From the NCBI GenBank assembly GCA_040754625.1, contig JBFMCF010000033.1, positions 21,416 to 85,415 of the forward strand: a DNA stretch of 64,000 nucleotides, given 5' to 3'. The position numbers and the translations under genes are program-made. Each line of letters opens with the position of its first letter. The first letter of the stretch is position 1. The notes under the pieces are model-generated. The model was not told the origin of the DNA. It ran no database searches and saw only the letters and a program-made list of their open reading frames with translations. Source of the DNA: a bacterium (GTDB lineage Bacteria; JACRDZ01; JAQUKH01). Positions 35,838 to 45,046 of the stretch are shown here, one piece after another.

Positions 35838-36475
35838 ATCCCTTTGATTGGGCATAAAGAACACTTCGGGTTTTTCTTTAAACAAAATTCCTTCCCCAGC
35901 TTTACAATCAATGCATGGTATTCGTTATATAATTTAATGTCCGGCGGCAGGTTTTTTTCAAAAAATCCTTTTATTTCATCATAAGACAAATCATCTTTAA
36001 TGAATTTATGCCTTGTGAAAATCCTGCGGGTATAAGCATCAACAACAAACGATAATTTCCCGCCCGCGTAAAGCATTATACTATCCGCGGTTTCCGGGCC
36101 GATTCCTGAAATACCGAGAAGGATTCTACGTAAAATATTTTCCTCACAGCCTAACATTTTTCGAAGGCCTCCTTTATATTCGGAGAAAAGACATTCCAGA
36201 AAATTTTTCAGCCGTTTTGCCTTTAAATTATAATACCCGCTCGATTTTATCAACAGGCCCAGTTTTTCCGGAGGAACAATATAAAGCTTGCGCGGGGTCA
36301 GGACTTTATTTTTTTTAAGATTTTGAATGGATATCGAAACATTTTTCCATGAGGTATTCTGGGTAAGTATCGCTCCAACAATCACTTCAAAAGGTGTGTC
36401 TCCCGGCCACCAATGTTGAGGGCCGAAACAAGAATACAATTTATCGTAAATTAATCTGATCCTTTTATCATTCAT
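35834..36475 (-). CDS. Endonuclease III-like HhH-GPD DNA glycosylase, altered active site and cluster
   Basis: The 213-residue protein has the HhH-GPD fold: TPFEVIVGAILTQNTSWKNV, the hairpin GISGIGPETADSIML and the catalytic Asp in VVDAYTRRI. The lyase Lys of endonuclease III (GRKTA) is Glu here (GPETA), so it should be a monofunctional glycosylase of the MJ1434-like type. The iron-sulfur loop is C-x6-C-x2-C, then PIKGI and a TAG stop exactly where the fourth Cys would fall. It overlaps the convergent gene end by 4 bases. Base-excision repair is likely, substrate unknown. Confidence 0.85.
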   Translation of the reverse strand: MNDKRIRLIYDKLYSCFGPQHWWPGDTPFEVIVGAILTQNTSWKNVSISIQNLKKNKVLTPRKLYIVPPEKLGLLIKSSGYYNLKAKRLKNFLECLFSEYKGGLRKMLGCEENILRRILLGISGIGPETADSIMLYAGGKLSFVVDAYTRRIFTRHKFIKDDLSYDEIKGFFEKNLPPDIKLYNEYHALIVKLGKEFCLKKNPKCSLCPIKGI

Positions 36476-36520
36476 TATCTACTGTCTTGACCTGCAAAGC
36501 TGCTTCCGTGAATCGTTATA

Positions 36521-36570
36521 CGTGATTCGTGTTCCGTTTACGGATCACGGTCCATGAACCACGAGTCACG
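36521..36570. repeat. Fold-back dyad between endonuclease-like and secreted gene
   Basis: CGTGATTCGTG (36521-36531) pairs with CACGAGTCACG (36560-36570) with one mismatch, with a further TCCG/CGGA pair inside. Related CGTGA blocks lie just left. The U-run (seven T from 36571) is on the plus strand, where no gene ends. Confidence 0.45.
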
Positions 36571-36575
36571 TTTTT

Positions 36576-37166
36576 TTATTTAGAGACAACCTTTTCCACA
36601 CCGGATGCTTCAACAATTACATAACCGAATTCCTCGCTGTTCGATTTGTCCCCGGCGCCGAGAATTTTCGCGGTTATCATCACCCAGTCCCCGGGTGAAT
36701 ATTTTTTTAGTTCTCTTTCCATTTTTTTTTCAAAATACGCAAAAAATAATCCATCTCTTCTGGTTACCAGGTCTTTCGAACTTAAATTTCTCGCCAACAA
36801 ATACCATTTTATCCTGCCGTCATCAGCAACCCCAATTTTATCTAAATAACAAATCCATGTAATCTTCCTGTCCTGGTATACAATCGGCGACTTGTGGACT
36901 TCATCCCATGTCAAATCGCCTTTTTCTTCCAGGTATATTTTGTCGACCATATTTTTCGGGACCCAGAATGTAATTTTGGCCTGGACCCACTGCCCTCTTT
37001 CATCCACCTGTTCGATAATTATATTATTAAAAAGCATTCCCGCCGCGGGACCGTCAGGGTCGGTATAAATCTCTGTCGATTTATCTTTTATTTTAAGTTC
37101 AACGGCATTTATGGAATTCCCTCCTAAAAAAACCAACAAACTAAACAGGATAATTTTTTTCTTCAT
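36576..37166 (-). CDS. Secreted protein of unknown function, possible SH3-like and OB-like parts
   Basis: The 196-residue product has a signal peptide (IILFSLLVFLGGNSINA), a region that looks SH3-like (STEIYTDPDGPAAGMLFNN, GQWVQAKITFWVPKNM) and a second beta-rich part (ISYQDRKITW-like, SPGDWVMITAKILGAG). I start at the ATG with AGGGG eight bases before it. It is divergent from the TatD fusion gene. No function is clear. Confidence 0.55.
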   Translation of the reverse strand: MKKKIILFSLLVFLGGNSINAVELKIKDKSTEIYTDPDGPAAGMLFNNIIIEQVDERGQWVQAKITFWVPKNMVDKIYLEEKGDLTWDEVHKSPIVYQDRKITWICYLDKIGVADDGRIKWYLLARNLSSKDLVTRRDGLFFAYFEKKMERELKKYSPGDWVMITAKILGAGDKSNSEEFGYVIVEASGVEKVVSK

Positions 37167-37273
37167 AATCATACCCCTTATATATTTGTTATTTTACAGG
37201 ATTAGTGATAAAATATTGTAAATTTTTGAATATTATAATACCAATTTTTAATAAAAATAACAACAGCCAAATT

Positions 37274-38647
37274 ATGTTTATTGATTCCCATTGTCATTTA
37301 AGCTTTCCGCAATACAAACAAGACCGTGAAGAACTGATCAGCCGCCTTCAAAAAGAAGGCATAGATTACATCATCGATATAGGCACGGAAGAAGATAACT
37401 GGGCGGATGTTTTGGCTTTATCACAAAAATACGATTTCATATATTCAGCCCTTGGCGTGCATCCCCATGAGGCGGAAAAGGCGAATATCCGGACATGGGA
37501 ACATCTTAAAAAACTTTCCGACAATAGTAAAATAACCGCTATCGGCGAAACCGGCCTGGATTTTTTCCGCAATCTTTCTCCCAAAGAAATTCAGATTAAT
37601 GTTTTCCGCGGACATATCCGTGCGGCGAAAGAAATCAAAAAACCGCTGATAGTCCATATCCGTGACGCTTACGAGGACGCTATCTCAATAATGAAGGAGG
37701 AAAACGCCTTTGAATGCGGCGGGGTAATACATTGTTTTTCAGGCGACTATGAGTCCGCGAAAATCCTCATGGACAGCGGTTTCTTTATATCCTTTGCCGG
37801 GCAGATAACTTTCCCAAAAAATAACTACCCGGAACTTATTAAAAAAATACCAGTTGAAAAAATTTTGATTGAGACCGACGCGCCGTACCTTGCGCCTGTC
37901 CCGAAAAGGGGGCACAGAAACGAGCCGTCTTTTATAAGGTTTACCGCGCAAAAAATAGCCGAGATAAAGGGTCTTTCGCTTGAAGACATTGCAAGAATAA
38001 CCAGTCTGAACGCAAAAAATCTTTTTGCGATCGGAAGTACTAACCACCCATCCGGCGGCGGGATTGCTTATCCAATCCGGAACTCCATATATCTTAATAT
38101 AACCAACCGCTGCACAAGCGAATGTACCTTTTGCATCCGTTACAAAACGGATTTTGTCAAAGGCCATAACCTCAAACTTAAAAAAGAACCGGGATTAGAA
38201 GAGATTTTAAACAGTCTTGAAAATGCGGAAAATTACAGCGAGGTTGTTTTCTGCGGATATGGTGAACCCCTGCTCCGGCTGGAGTTAATCAAAAAAATCG
38301 CCGGAAATCTTAAAGCGCGGGGACTAAAAGTGAGAATCGACACAAACGGCCACGGCAATCTTATTTATAAGCGGAACATACTGCCGGAATTAAAGGGGCT
38401 TGTTGATGCCATGTCAATCAGTTTAAACACGGAAAATGAGGATAAATATTTCAAACTTTGCAAGCCCATATTCGGCAAAGAAACTTATCTCGAGGTCATA
38501 GAATTTATCAAAGAGGCAAAAAAATATATACCTGAAGTAAATGTAAGCGTTGTAGCCCTGCCTGAAGTGAATGTTGAAAAATGCAGAGAAATTGCGAAAA
38601 ACCTGGGAGTCGGTTTCAGGTTAAGGGAATACGACGAGGTGGGGTAG
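37274..38647 (+). CDS. TatD-family nuclease fused to a TatD-linked radical SAM domain
   Basis: The 457-residue protein starts with TatD: DSHCHLSFPQY (metal HxH), GVHPHEAEK, GETGLDFFR, PLIVHIRDA, GGVIHCFSGD and ETDAPYLAPVPKRGH, ending near residue 256. Then YPIRNSIYLNITNRCTSEC opens a radical SAM domain with CTSECTFC (CxxxCxxC), VFCGYGEPLLRLE and VRIDTNGHGNL. Separate TatD-linked radical SAM proteins are known (TIGR04038 type); here they are one chain. The partner reaction of the pair is not known. The ATG has no clear Shine-Dalgarno. Confidence 0.9.
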   Translation: MFIDSHCHLSFPQYKQDREELISRLQKEGIDYIIDIGTEEDNWADVLALSQKYDFIYSALGVHPHEAEKANIRTWEHLKKLSDNSKITAIGETGLDFFRNLSPKEIQINVFRGHIRAAKEIKKPLIVHIRDAYEDAISIMKEENAFECGGVIHCFSGDYESAKILMDSGFFISFAGQITFPKNNYPELIKKIPVEKILIETDAPYLAPVPKRGHRNEPSFIRFTAQKIAEIKGLSLEDIARITSLNAKNLFAIGSTNHPSGGGIAYPIRNSIYLNITNRCTSECTFCIRYKTDFVKGHNLKLKKEPGLEEILNSLENAENYSEVVFCGYGEPLLRLELIKKIAGNLKARGLKVRIDTNGHGNLIYKRNILPELKGLVDAMSISLNTENEDKYFKLCKPIFGKETYLEVIEFIKEAKKYIPEVNVSVVALPEVNVEKCREIAKNLGVGFRLREYDEVG

Positions 38648-38666
38648 GTGTTTAAAATTATCCGCC

Positions 38667-40325
38667 TTATTTTTTTATTTTAGATAACTTCTCATTGATG
38701 TTTATAATCGACGGAACCAGTCCATTTTTTTGAAGGCAGTTGAGAAAAATATAAACAATCTCCGGGTCAAATTGGGTCCCTGAATTTTCGACCAAATCAT
38801 CAATAATTTTCTCCATCGGCATTGACTCCCTGTAAGGCCGTATTGAGCGCATGGCGTCATAACTGTCGGCCACAGCCATAATCCTTGCCCCCAGGGGAAT
38901 GCTCTTGCCGTTCAACTTATTCGGGTAACCCCTGCCGTCAAAACGTTCATGATGATGTAAAATTATGTCCAGTTCCCTCCTGATGTAATGGCCGCTTTTC
39001 AGGATATTCACCGCGATCACCGGGTGCCTTTTTATTATTTCATATTCAGTCTCCGTGAGCTTCCCGCTCTTTAAAATAATAGTGTCGGATATCGCTATTT
39101 TCCCCAGGTCATGCAAAACAGCGGCGTTACAAATAATTTGGATTTCATTTTCCGGCAGTCTCATTTCCCTGGCCACCATATTGGAATACCTCAAAACATT
39201 TATGGAATGCTCCCTTGTGCTGATGTCTCTTTCTTCGAACGCGGTAATCAGTGTTTTTATCATGTCCACATAAGACTGTTTTGAGACCTCATTTAACCCG
39301 AGTATTTTATCCTCCAGTTCTTTCTGGCGCGTATTTTCAAAATAGTTCGTGTCAATAATATCTTTATACATAACAACGGCGTTCCGTCCCTGCGTTTTTG
39401 CCGCGTAAAGAGCGGAATCCGCCAAGTTTAAAAATTTGTCTCTTTCCAGAACACCGTCTTCAAACAATGAAGATATTCCGATGCTGACGGTTAATTTCAC
39501 GGAAAAGCTTTCACCTTCGAAAATATATCCTTCAATAATATTTTTTAATTTCTGCGCGACATTAAAACCGCCTTTATAATCCTCATTGTATAACAAAATA
39601 ACAAATTCTTCACCTCCGTACCGCGCCAAGAAGTCAATGTCCCTGATGTTTTTCTTCAAACAGTTCGCTATTTCAACCAGGACCTTGTCCCCGAATAAAT
39701 GGCCGTAACTGTCATTTATTTTCTTAAAATAATCGATATCTATCATCAGGCAGCAGATGTTCTGTTTATACCTTATAGCCCGCAGGAACTCATTATTCAA
39801 TATTTTAAAAAAATATCCATGATGATAAAGCATCGTCAAACTGTCCCTTACCGAAATTTCTTTCAATTCAAGGACCGCCTTATCGAGCTTTTCCAAAATT
39901 TTTGTCTTTGTTTCATTGGCTTCTATCAGCTCATCACGTATTTTTTTAACCCGCAGGGCTGTGTTTAACCTCGCGATAATAATTTCGGGACTGCTTGATT
40001 TCCCAAGATAGTCCTCGGCGCCGGCTGACAGGCCTTCCAGTATATGTTCTTCCTGTTCAAGCCCCGTCAGTATGATAACAGGGATAAATTTTAATTTCTG
40101 GTCCGCCTTTATTTTTCGAAGCATGTCAATGCCGCTCATGCCCGGCATCTGATAATCGACCAGTATGCAGCTGATTTCTTTTTTTGAAGCAGCTTCAATG
40201 CCTTCCAGGACATTGGATGCCATTTCCACATTAAAACCCGCCTGCTTTAAATACCTGTCAAGAACCTTCCTGTCGTCAGGATTATCATCAACTATCAAAA
40301 TTGTTTTCTTTGCTTCTTCCGGCAT
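38667..40325 (-). CDS. REC-GGDEF-HD-GYP c-di-GMP regulator
   Basis: The 552-residue protein has a receiver domain at about 8-125 (VDDNPDD, CILVDYQMPGMSG), a GGDEF domain with active-site GGEEF and an RxxD inhibitory site (RDID five residues before it), and an HD-GYP domain with HDLGKIAI and HHERFDGRGYP. It could both make and break c-di-GMP depending on phosphorylation. It is the last gene of the 11-gene signalling train, 49 bp after a single-domain regulator, and is the likely output. Confidence 0.95.
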   Translation of the reverse strand: MPEEAKKTILIVDDNPDDRKVLDRYLKQAGFNVEMASNVLEGIEAASKKEISCILVDYQMPGMSGIDMLRKIKADQKLKFIPVIILTGLEQEEHILEGLSAGAEDYLGKSSSPEIIIARLNTALRVKKIRDELIEANETKTKILEKLDKAVLELKEISVRDSLTMLYHHGYFFKILNNEFLRAIRYKQNICCLMIDIDYFKKINDSYGHLFGDKVLVEIANCLKKNIRDIDFLARYGGEEFVILLYNEDYKGGFNVAQKLKNIIEGYIFEGESFSVKLTVSIGISSLFEDGVLERDKFLNLADSALYAAKTQGRNAVVMYKDIIDTNYFENTRQKELEDKILGLNEVSKQSYVDMIKTLITAFEERDISTREHSINVLRYSNMVAREMRLPENEIQIICNAAVLHDLGKIAISDTIILKSGKLTETEYEIIKRHPVIAVNILKSGHYIRRELDIILHHHERFDGRGYPNKLNGKSIPLGARIMAVADSYDAMRSIRPYRESMPMEKIIDDLVENSGTQFDPEIVYIFLNCLQKNGLVPSIININEKLSKIKK

Positions 40326-40374
40326 GTTATTACCTTTATATTTTTGTGTGGCTTTTGTTCATCATAATACTCCC

Positions 40375-40818
40375 TTATGCAGGGAAAGGGACATTATGAA
40401 TTCCCCAGTAAAGGCCTATTTCCTTGACAAGCGTGACAAAACTATCAAAATCAACCGGTTTCTGGAGAAAACTGTTGCACCCATAATTATAACTTTTGAT
40501 TATGTCTTCTTCCCTTCGTGAGACCGTGAGCATAATTACCGGTATTTTCTTTAACGATTCATCTTCTTTTATTTTTTTCAAAACCTCTATCCCGTTCATC
40601 TTGGGCATATTAATATCAAGGAGTATCAGGCCGGGGCGCGGGGCTTTCGATTCATCCTTATAGGCGTTATTATGAAAAAGGAAATCCACCGCTTCCTGGC
40701 CGTCACGGGCGATAAATAGACGGTTTATAAGCTTCGCTTCCTTAAAGGCCCTTTTTGTTATTTCAATATCATCGGGATTGTCTTCCGCAAGCAGAATGTC
40801 GACTATTTTGTTTTGCAT
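40375..40818 (-). CDS. Single-domain response regulator, Rcp1-like
   Basis: The 147-residue protein is a lone receiver domain: ILLAEDNPDDIEITKRAF with acidic pair, phospho-Asp in GLILLDINMPKMNG, Thr in PVIMLTVS and Lys in FLQKPVD. The NPDDIEITKRAF form and the insertion before the phospho-Asp are of the Rcp1/CheY-like type that pairs with Cph1-like kinases. It follows the kinase at 40834-43023 and has a close paralogue at 45047-45490. Confidence 0.95.
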   Translation of the reverse strand: MQNKIVDILLAEDNPDDIEITKRAFKEAKLINRLFIARDGQEAVDFLFHNNAYKDESKAPRPGLILLDINMPKMNGIEVLKKIKEDESLKKIPVIMLTVSRREEDIIKSYNYGCNSFLQKPVDFDSFVTLVKEIGLYWGIHNVPFPA

Positions 40819-40833
40819 ATATTGCTCCTTTTT

Positions 40834-43023
40834 TTATCCCGGAATTTCCCCCGCCCTTTTGCTATTTAGTATTATATGCCTGTTTTCCGGGATTGTAAAA
40901 TAAAACACTGCTCCTTCTCCGACCTTCGATTCCACCCATATCCTGCCTTTATGAATTTCTATTATTTTTTTTGCTATCGCAAGGCCCACCCCTGTTCCCC
41001 TTTTTTCTTCCCGTCTTATAAGCCTCTGGAATATCCTGAATATTTTTTCAAAATACTTCTCTTCTATCCCAGGGCCGTTATCTTTCACGTAAAATTTATA
41101 AAACCCGTTTTCTTTTACCCCACCTATTTCTATTTTAACCGTGTCCTTGTCGGCGAATTTGACCGCGTTGGAAATAAGGTGGGCAAAAACGTCGGTTAAA
41201 CCTGCCCGGTCGCAAAATATCACAGGCATTTTCCCGCTGATTTTTAATTCTCCGTTTTTACTTTTTATTTTTTCATCCCATGTTAATTTTATGTCATCCA
41301 TAATTTTATTAACATCAACATCGTCGAAATTAATTATTTTCCTTTCTATATTCGAAAATTCAAGGAAATCCTCAACTATACTCTGGATCCTTATCGAATT
41401 TATTTTTATGCGTTCAAGATAATCCCTGCCGGATTCATCCAGCTTATCCGCATAATCATCTTGAATAAACTTTGAAAATGCGTTAATGGACCGCAGCGGT
41501 TCCTTTAAGTCATGAGAAACTATATACGTGTAGGTGTCCAGTTCCCTGTTTATATATTCAACCTTTTTGGTATATTCCCTTAATTCTTCTTCCGCTTTTT
41601 TACGCGCTGTAATGTCTTTTGCCGTACATATAAAATACTGCGTTTTACCCTTATTATTTTTTACCGCTGAAGTGCTGAAAAGACAAGGGGCGCTTTTCTT
41701 CCCTTTTCTTTTAATATTCAGCTCAAAATTTTTAAATTCGTCGCTTGTTACAATCACCGCGTTCGCGGAATCGGAAAGTTCATTTTTTTCAATAAGATCA
41801 AACAACGGCCTGCCCGTAATTTCATCCATGCCGTAACCAAAAAATTCTATCCCCGCTTTATTAACTGTCCTTATCTTTAAATCTTTGTCTGTCACAATTA
41901 AAATGTCGCTCATATTTTTAATAATGCTGTCAAAATAATCTTTTGAAACCGTAATTTTTTCCAGATTCTCAGTCATAATATTAAAAGATTTACTGAGTAA
42001 TCCTATTTCATCTCTCGATATTATTTCCGCCCTTTTGGAAAAATTTCCTGTTGCCACGTCAAAAGTGATAGAAACAAGTTGTTTTATCGGTTTGGTGATA
42101 TTATGGGACAAGAATAAAGATATTTGAGCTCCAGCCAGAAAAATAAACACGGAGATCAGGATTATAATGTTCCTCAGGGAATGCGGGAGAATCATAAATT
42201 CATCATAAGGCATAACCACCATTAACGACCATTCCATGCCGCCGACCGGTGAATAAGCGATTAAGCTGTCCCGTCCCATTATTTTCGCCCGTTCAAAACC
42301 GCTCTGCAAAGCCTTCGCTTTTTCAATAAGACTTTCTGCTTTTGCTCCTTTTCCTTTTATTGTTTCCAGGGCTTCCCCTTTACCCGGACGGGACAATATA
42401 CTTCCTTTTGAATCGATTAAAACTGCGAAACCTGTTTCCCCTACTTTAAGGTCTGAAATATTTTTCGCAATATCGCTGACAGGCACACTGCCCGAAAGAA
42501 TAAAATTCAATTCATCCCCGAAATATTCATATTTTGCCACAATAAATTCTAATACATGCGTTTTCAGGTCCTCATTGTATTTTACGGGGGAAATAATAAC
42601 TTTATTCGGACTGCGCCGGGCTTTTAAAAAATAAATCGAATCACTTATATCTTTCAGGCTCTGTGACCTTGTTTGTTCTATTATTTTTATTTCTTCCATC
42701 CCGTTTTTGTTAATGTAAGACAAAGAAGAAAAATCTTTTATAAATGAAACAAAATATTTAAAGATAATGGGCTCTATAAATCTTTCAGAATAAATTTTCA
42801 GTTCATTGCTCTCCGCCATGTCCCCTATCATTTTTGATTTTGTGGCCATGGCTATCTGGATAAATTTTTTTTCATCCTCGAGAATAAGCTCCAGTTTTTC
42901 CTTTTGCGCTTTTTTCTGGTAACGCACTGTTAAAAGATAGCTTGTCGTCCCGAATATGAACGCTATCAAAAAAAGGAGACCGAGTTCCGAAAGCAGTATT
43001 TTATTCCTGATTGATTTCAGCAT
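40834..43023 (-). CDS. Membrane histidine kinase: dCache-HAMP-PAS-HisKA-HATPase
   Basis: The 729-residue kinase has two membrane helices (about 8-30 and 283-305) around a large periplasmic dCache-like sensor, a HAMP segment (SRDEIGLLSKSFNIM), a PAS domain (GYGMDEITGRPLFDL), the phospho-His in YIVSHDLKEPLRSINAF, and HATPase boxes HLISNAVKF, DNGPGIEEKYFEKIF and GTGVGLAIAKKI. The H-box is Cph1-like and fits the adjacent Rcp1-like regulator. It ends in a short tail lacking the extra C-terminal segment of its two relatives in the cluster. Confidence 0.94.
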   Translation of the reverse strand: MLKSIRNKILLSELGLLFLIAFIFGTTSYLLTVRYQKKAQKEKLELILEDEKKFIQIAMATKSKMIGDMAESNELKIYSERFIEPIIFKYFVSFIKDFSSLSYINKNGMEEIKIIEQTRSQSLKDISDSIYFLKARRSPNKVIISPVKYNEDLKTHVLEFIVAKYEYFGDELNFILSGSVPVSDIAKNISDLKVGETGFAVLIDSKGSILSRPGKGEALETIKGKGAKAESLIEKAKALQSGFERAKIMGRDSLIAYSPVGGMEWSLMVVMPYDEFMILPHSLRNIIILISVFIFLAGAQISLFLSHNITKPIKQLVSITFDVATGNFSKRAEIISRDEIGLLSKSFNIMTENLEKITVSKDYFDSIIKNMSDILIVTDKDLKIRTVNKAGIEFFGYGMDEITGRPLFDLIEKNELSDSANAVIVTSDEFKNFELNIKRKGKKSAPCLFSTSAVKNNKGKTQYFICTAKDITARKKAEEELREYTKKVEYINRELDTYTYIVSHDLKEPLRSINAFSKFIQDDYADKLDESGRDYLERIKINSIRIQSIVEDFLEFSNIERKIINFDDVDVNKIMDDIKLTWDEKIKSKNGELKISGKMPVIFCDRAGLTDVFAHLISNAVKFADKDTVKIEIGGVKENGFYKFYVKDNGPGIEEKYFEKIFRIFQRLIRREEKRGTGVGLAIAKKIIEIHKGRIWVESKVGEGAVFYFTIPENRHIILNSKRAGEIPG

Positions 43024-43067
43024 ATATCACCTTAACAGAATGGCTAATAGCTATTTGCCAATAGCCA

Positions 43068-43883
43068 TCAGCGTTCGGCGGGGACCGTTCCATGTTTGAC
43101 CATGATATCCCCCGCCGACCGGGAAAATAAATAATCAACAAACAATTTGCTCTTCCCTGCAAGTTCGCCTTTCCACACAATACCGAAAAGAGTCGTTAAA
43201 TTATAGCTTTTGTTTTTAACATTCTCCACGGAAGGATATGTTCCATTGACTTTTAATACATTCAGGTTTTTCTCTATGGCAATAGAAAGAGGAATAAACC
43301 CGATAGTGTCTTTATATTTTACCAATACATCCGCGGCCTCCTGCGTGCTGTATAAAATTTTCCCGGCAAAAGTATTGATTGTTTTAAAACCGGGAATGAT
43401 TTTTTCCAATATTAACCTGGAAGAATCACCGTCCTCCCTGTTTGCCACGTAAATTTTCCTGCTTCCCCCTCCCATTTCATTCCAGAAAGCGATTTTCCCT
43501 GAATAAATATCAACGATATTTTGATAAGTTATGTTATCAATTCCTTTCCCGCTGAAATTTACGACAAAAACAACAGGGGAATAAGCAAACCACACGTGAT
43601 TCAAGCCGTATTTTTTTTCTCCATCCTTGATTTCTCTCGCAATCCTTCCAAGCCCCGCTTTCCCCTCATATACCAGCTTTATCCCGCCGCCGCTCCCGAC
43701 ACTGTCGGGCAAAATTATTTTTACCCCGGGATTATTCCTTATAAATTCAAACGACAGGATCTGCAGGATGTCCACGCTGTCTCCCGTGCCCGCGATAATT
43801 ATTGTTTCATCGGCAAGATTCACGTTGTTTGCGCAAAGAAAAAAAAGAAAAATAAATATTGACGTTAATTCGGTTATTTTCAT
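43068..43883 (-). CDS. PstS-like periplasmic phosphate-type binding protein
   Basis: The 271-residue product has a signal peptide (ELTSIFIFLFFLCANNVNLA) and the PstS-like type 2 fold: IIIAGTGDSVDILQILSFEF, PDSVGSGGGIKLVYEGKA, YQNIVDIYSGKIAFWNE, VANREDGDSSRLILEK and IGFIPLSIA. The SGGG loop and REDGDSSR match phosphate-type sites. I start at the ATG at 43881-43883 rather than the upstream GTG. There is no Pst permease or ATPase near; it lies between a kinase and a porin, so it may feed the kinase. Confidence 0.85.
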   Translation of the reverse strand: MKITELTSIFIFLFFLCANNVNLADETIIIAGTGDSVDILQILSFEFIRNNPGVKIILPDSVGSGGGIKLVYEGKAGLGRIAREIKDGEKKYGLNHVWFAYSPVVFVVNFSGKGIDNITYQNIVDIYSGKIAFWNEMGGGSRKIYVANREDGDSSRLILEKIIPGFKTINTFAGKILYSTQEAADVLVKYKDTIGFIPLSIAIEKNLNVLKVNGTYPSVENVKNKSYNLTTLFGIVWKGELAGKSKLFVDYLFSRSAGDIMVKHGTVPAER

Positions 43884-43902
43884 ATATCTGCTTATCACTA
43901 AT

Positions 43903-45012
43903 TTAAAAATTTGTAATCCATCTCACTCTCAGGATATCATTTTTTATTTTACTGCTCAATCCTTCATGGTTAAAATCATAATCACCCTGCAGTTTAGTGA
44001 AACTGTTTAAATTCCATATTAAGCCTGTTGTGGTTTGATATAAACGCCATGTATAGGATTTTGCCTCATTCAAATCTATGTCGGGCCTGAGTTCCGAATA
44101 TCTTGCGTAAATATCAAATTCATCGAACACGCCTTTCAATATCACAAGAGAATACCATGAATTCACTTTTAAATCGCTCGTTTTGCCCTGAATATATTCG
44201 GCTTTAAAATCAAAAATATTTGATTTATACATTATGTCGCCGGACATACGTTCTTTTTTGTCACTTGTGTAAGAGGCGGCGGTATATCCGTTAATTTTGG
44301 AAATGTCCGCAGGACTCAGTTTCCCCGATAGAAAAGAACCGCCTGCCTGAAGCCCTTTTAGAGGGTTTACGGTAACTCTTACTGCGATATCCTTGTTCTG
44401 GTTTGTATCGGTGTTGCCTGATTTGTCCGCTACAAATTTAGCGGCAGTGGTTGAAGCGGTGTCCACCTCTCCCGCCTCACGGTCACCTGTCAATGAACCG
44501 TTAAACATTCCCATATTAATATTAACAATACTGCCAAAAGACCCGGAATATTCCAGACCCACCTGCCTGTCGCCTGTAAATGCCCTTCCCGTTAAAGAAT
44601 AGTCTATGGAAACCCTTCCTTCCTCATCCTGGGGCAATCCAAAACTTTTCCGGCGGAACCTGCCGGCTTTTAAACTACCGCCGACAAGAGGGAATTTTTT
44701 ATACTGTATCCATCCGTCATTAACCTCTGTTTTCTCTGTACCGAAGAACACCTGTCCTTTCATCGTGATATTATCATTGATTTCAGCCTCAACGAAAGGT
44801 TCAAATTTATACATTTTCAAAGTCCCCGCTTTACTTTGAGGGTCTTCGTATCTTATCTCGAGTTTGCCGCCCAGTTTAACCGATTTTACCTGTTTTGATG
44901 AAATTACCGCAGGCGTCTGGAGTTTTTCAATGCCTTCCTTTTCACCTGATGCATAGACCAAACCGATATTAATCAAAAACAGCAGACAAAACCGGAAAGT
45001 TTTTTTCCCCAT
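43903..45012 (-). CDS. Outer-membrane porin, phosphate-selective-porin-like
   Basis: The 369-residue product has a signal peptide (TFRFCLLFLINIGLVYASG), then alternating beta strands of a 16-strand-like barrel and a C-terminal RVRWITNF with the final Phe required for insertion. Patterns such as GGSLKAGRFRRKSFGLPQDE, YSLTGRAFTGDRQVGLEYSG and DFDIYARYSELRPDIDL fit the phosphate-selective porin O/P or DcaP group. AAGGAG is placed 6 bases before the ATG at 45010-45012. It abuts the binding-protein gene. Confidence 0.85.
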   Translation of the reverse strand: MGKKTFRFCLLFLINIGLVYASGEKEGIEKLQTPAVISSKQVKSVKLGGKLEIRYEDPQSKAGTLKMYKFEPFVEAEINDNITMKGQVFFGTEKTEVNDGWIQYKKFPLVGGSLKAGRFRRKSFGLPQDEEGRVSIDYSLTGRAFTGDRQVGLEYSGSFGSIVNINMGMFNGSLTGDREAGEVDTASTTAAKFVADKSGNTDTNQNKDIAVRVTVNPLKGLQAGGSFLSGKLSPADISKINGYTAASYTSDKKERMSGDIMYKSNIFDFKAEYIQGKTSDLKVNSWYSLVILKGVFDEFDIYARYSELRPDIDLNEAKSYTWRLYQTTTGLIWNLNSFTKLQGDYDFNHEGLSSKIKNDILRVRWITNF

Positions 45013-45046
45013 AATCATCTCCTTTTAATGAATTTTAGACAAAGTT

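Noticed and set aside
36571..36577. Seven-T run after the 36521-36570 dyad as a terminator
   Set aside because: It would act on the plus strand, where no gene ends; the flanking genes are on the minus strand.
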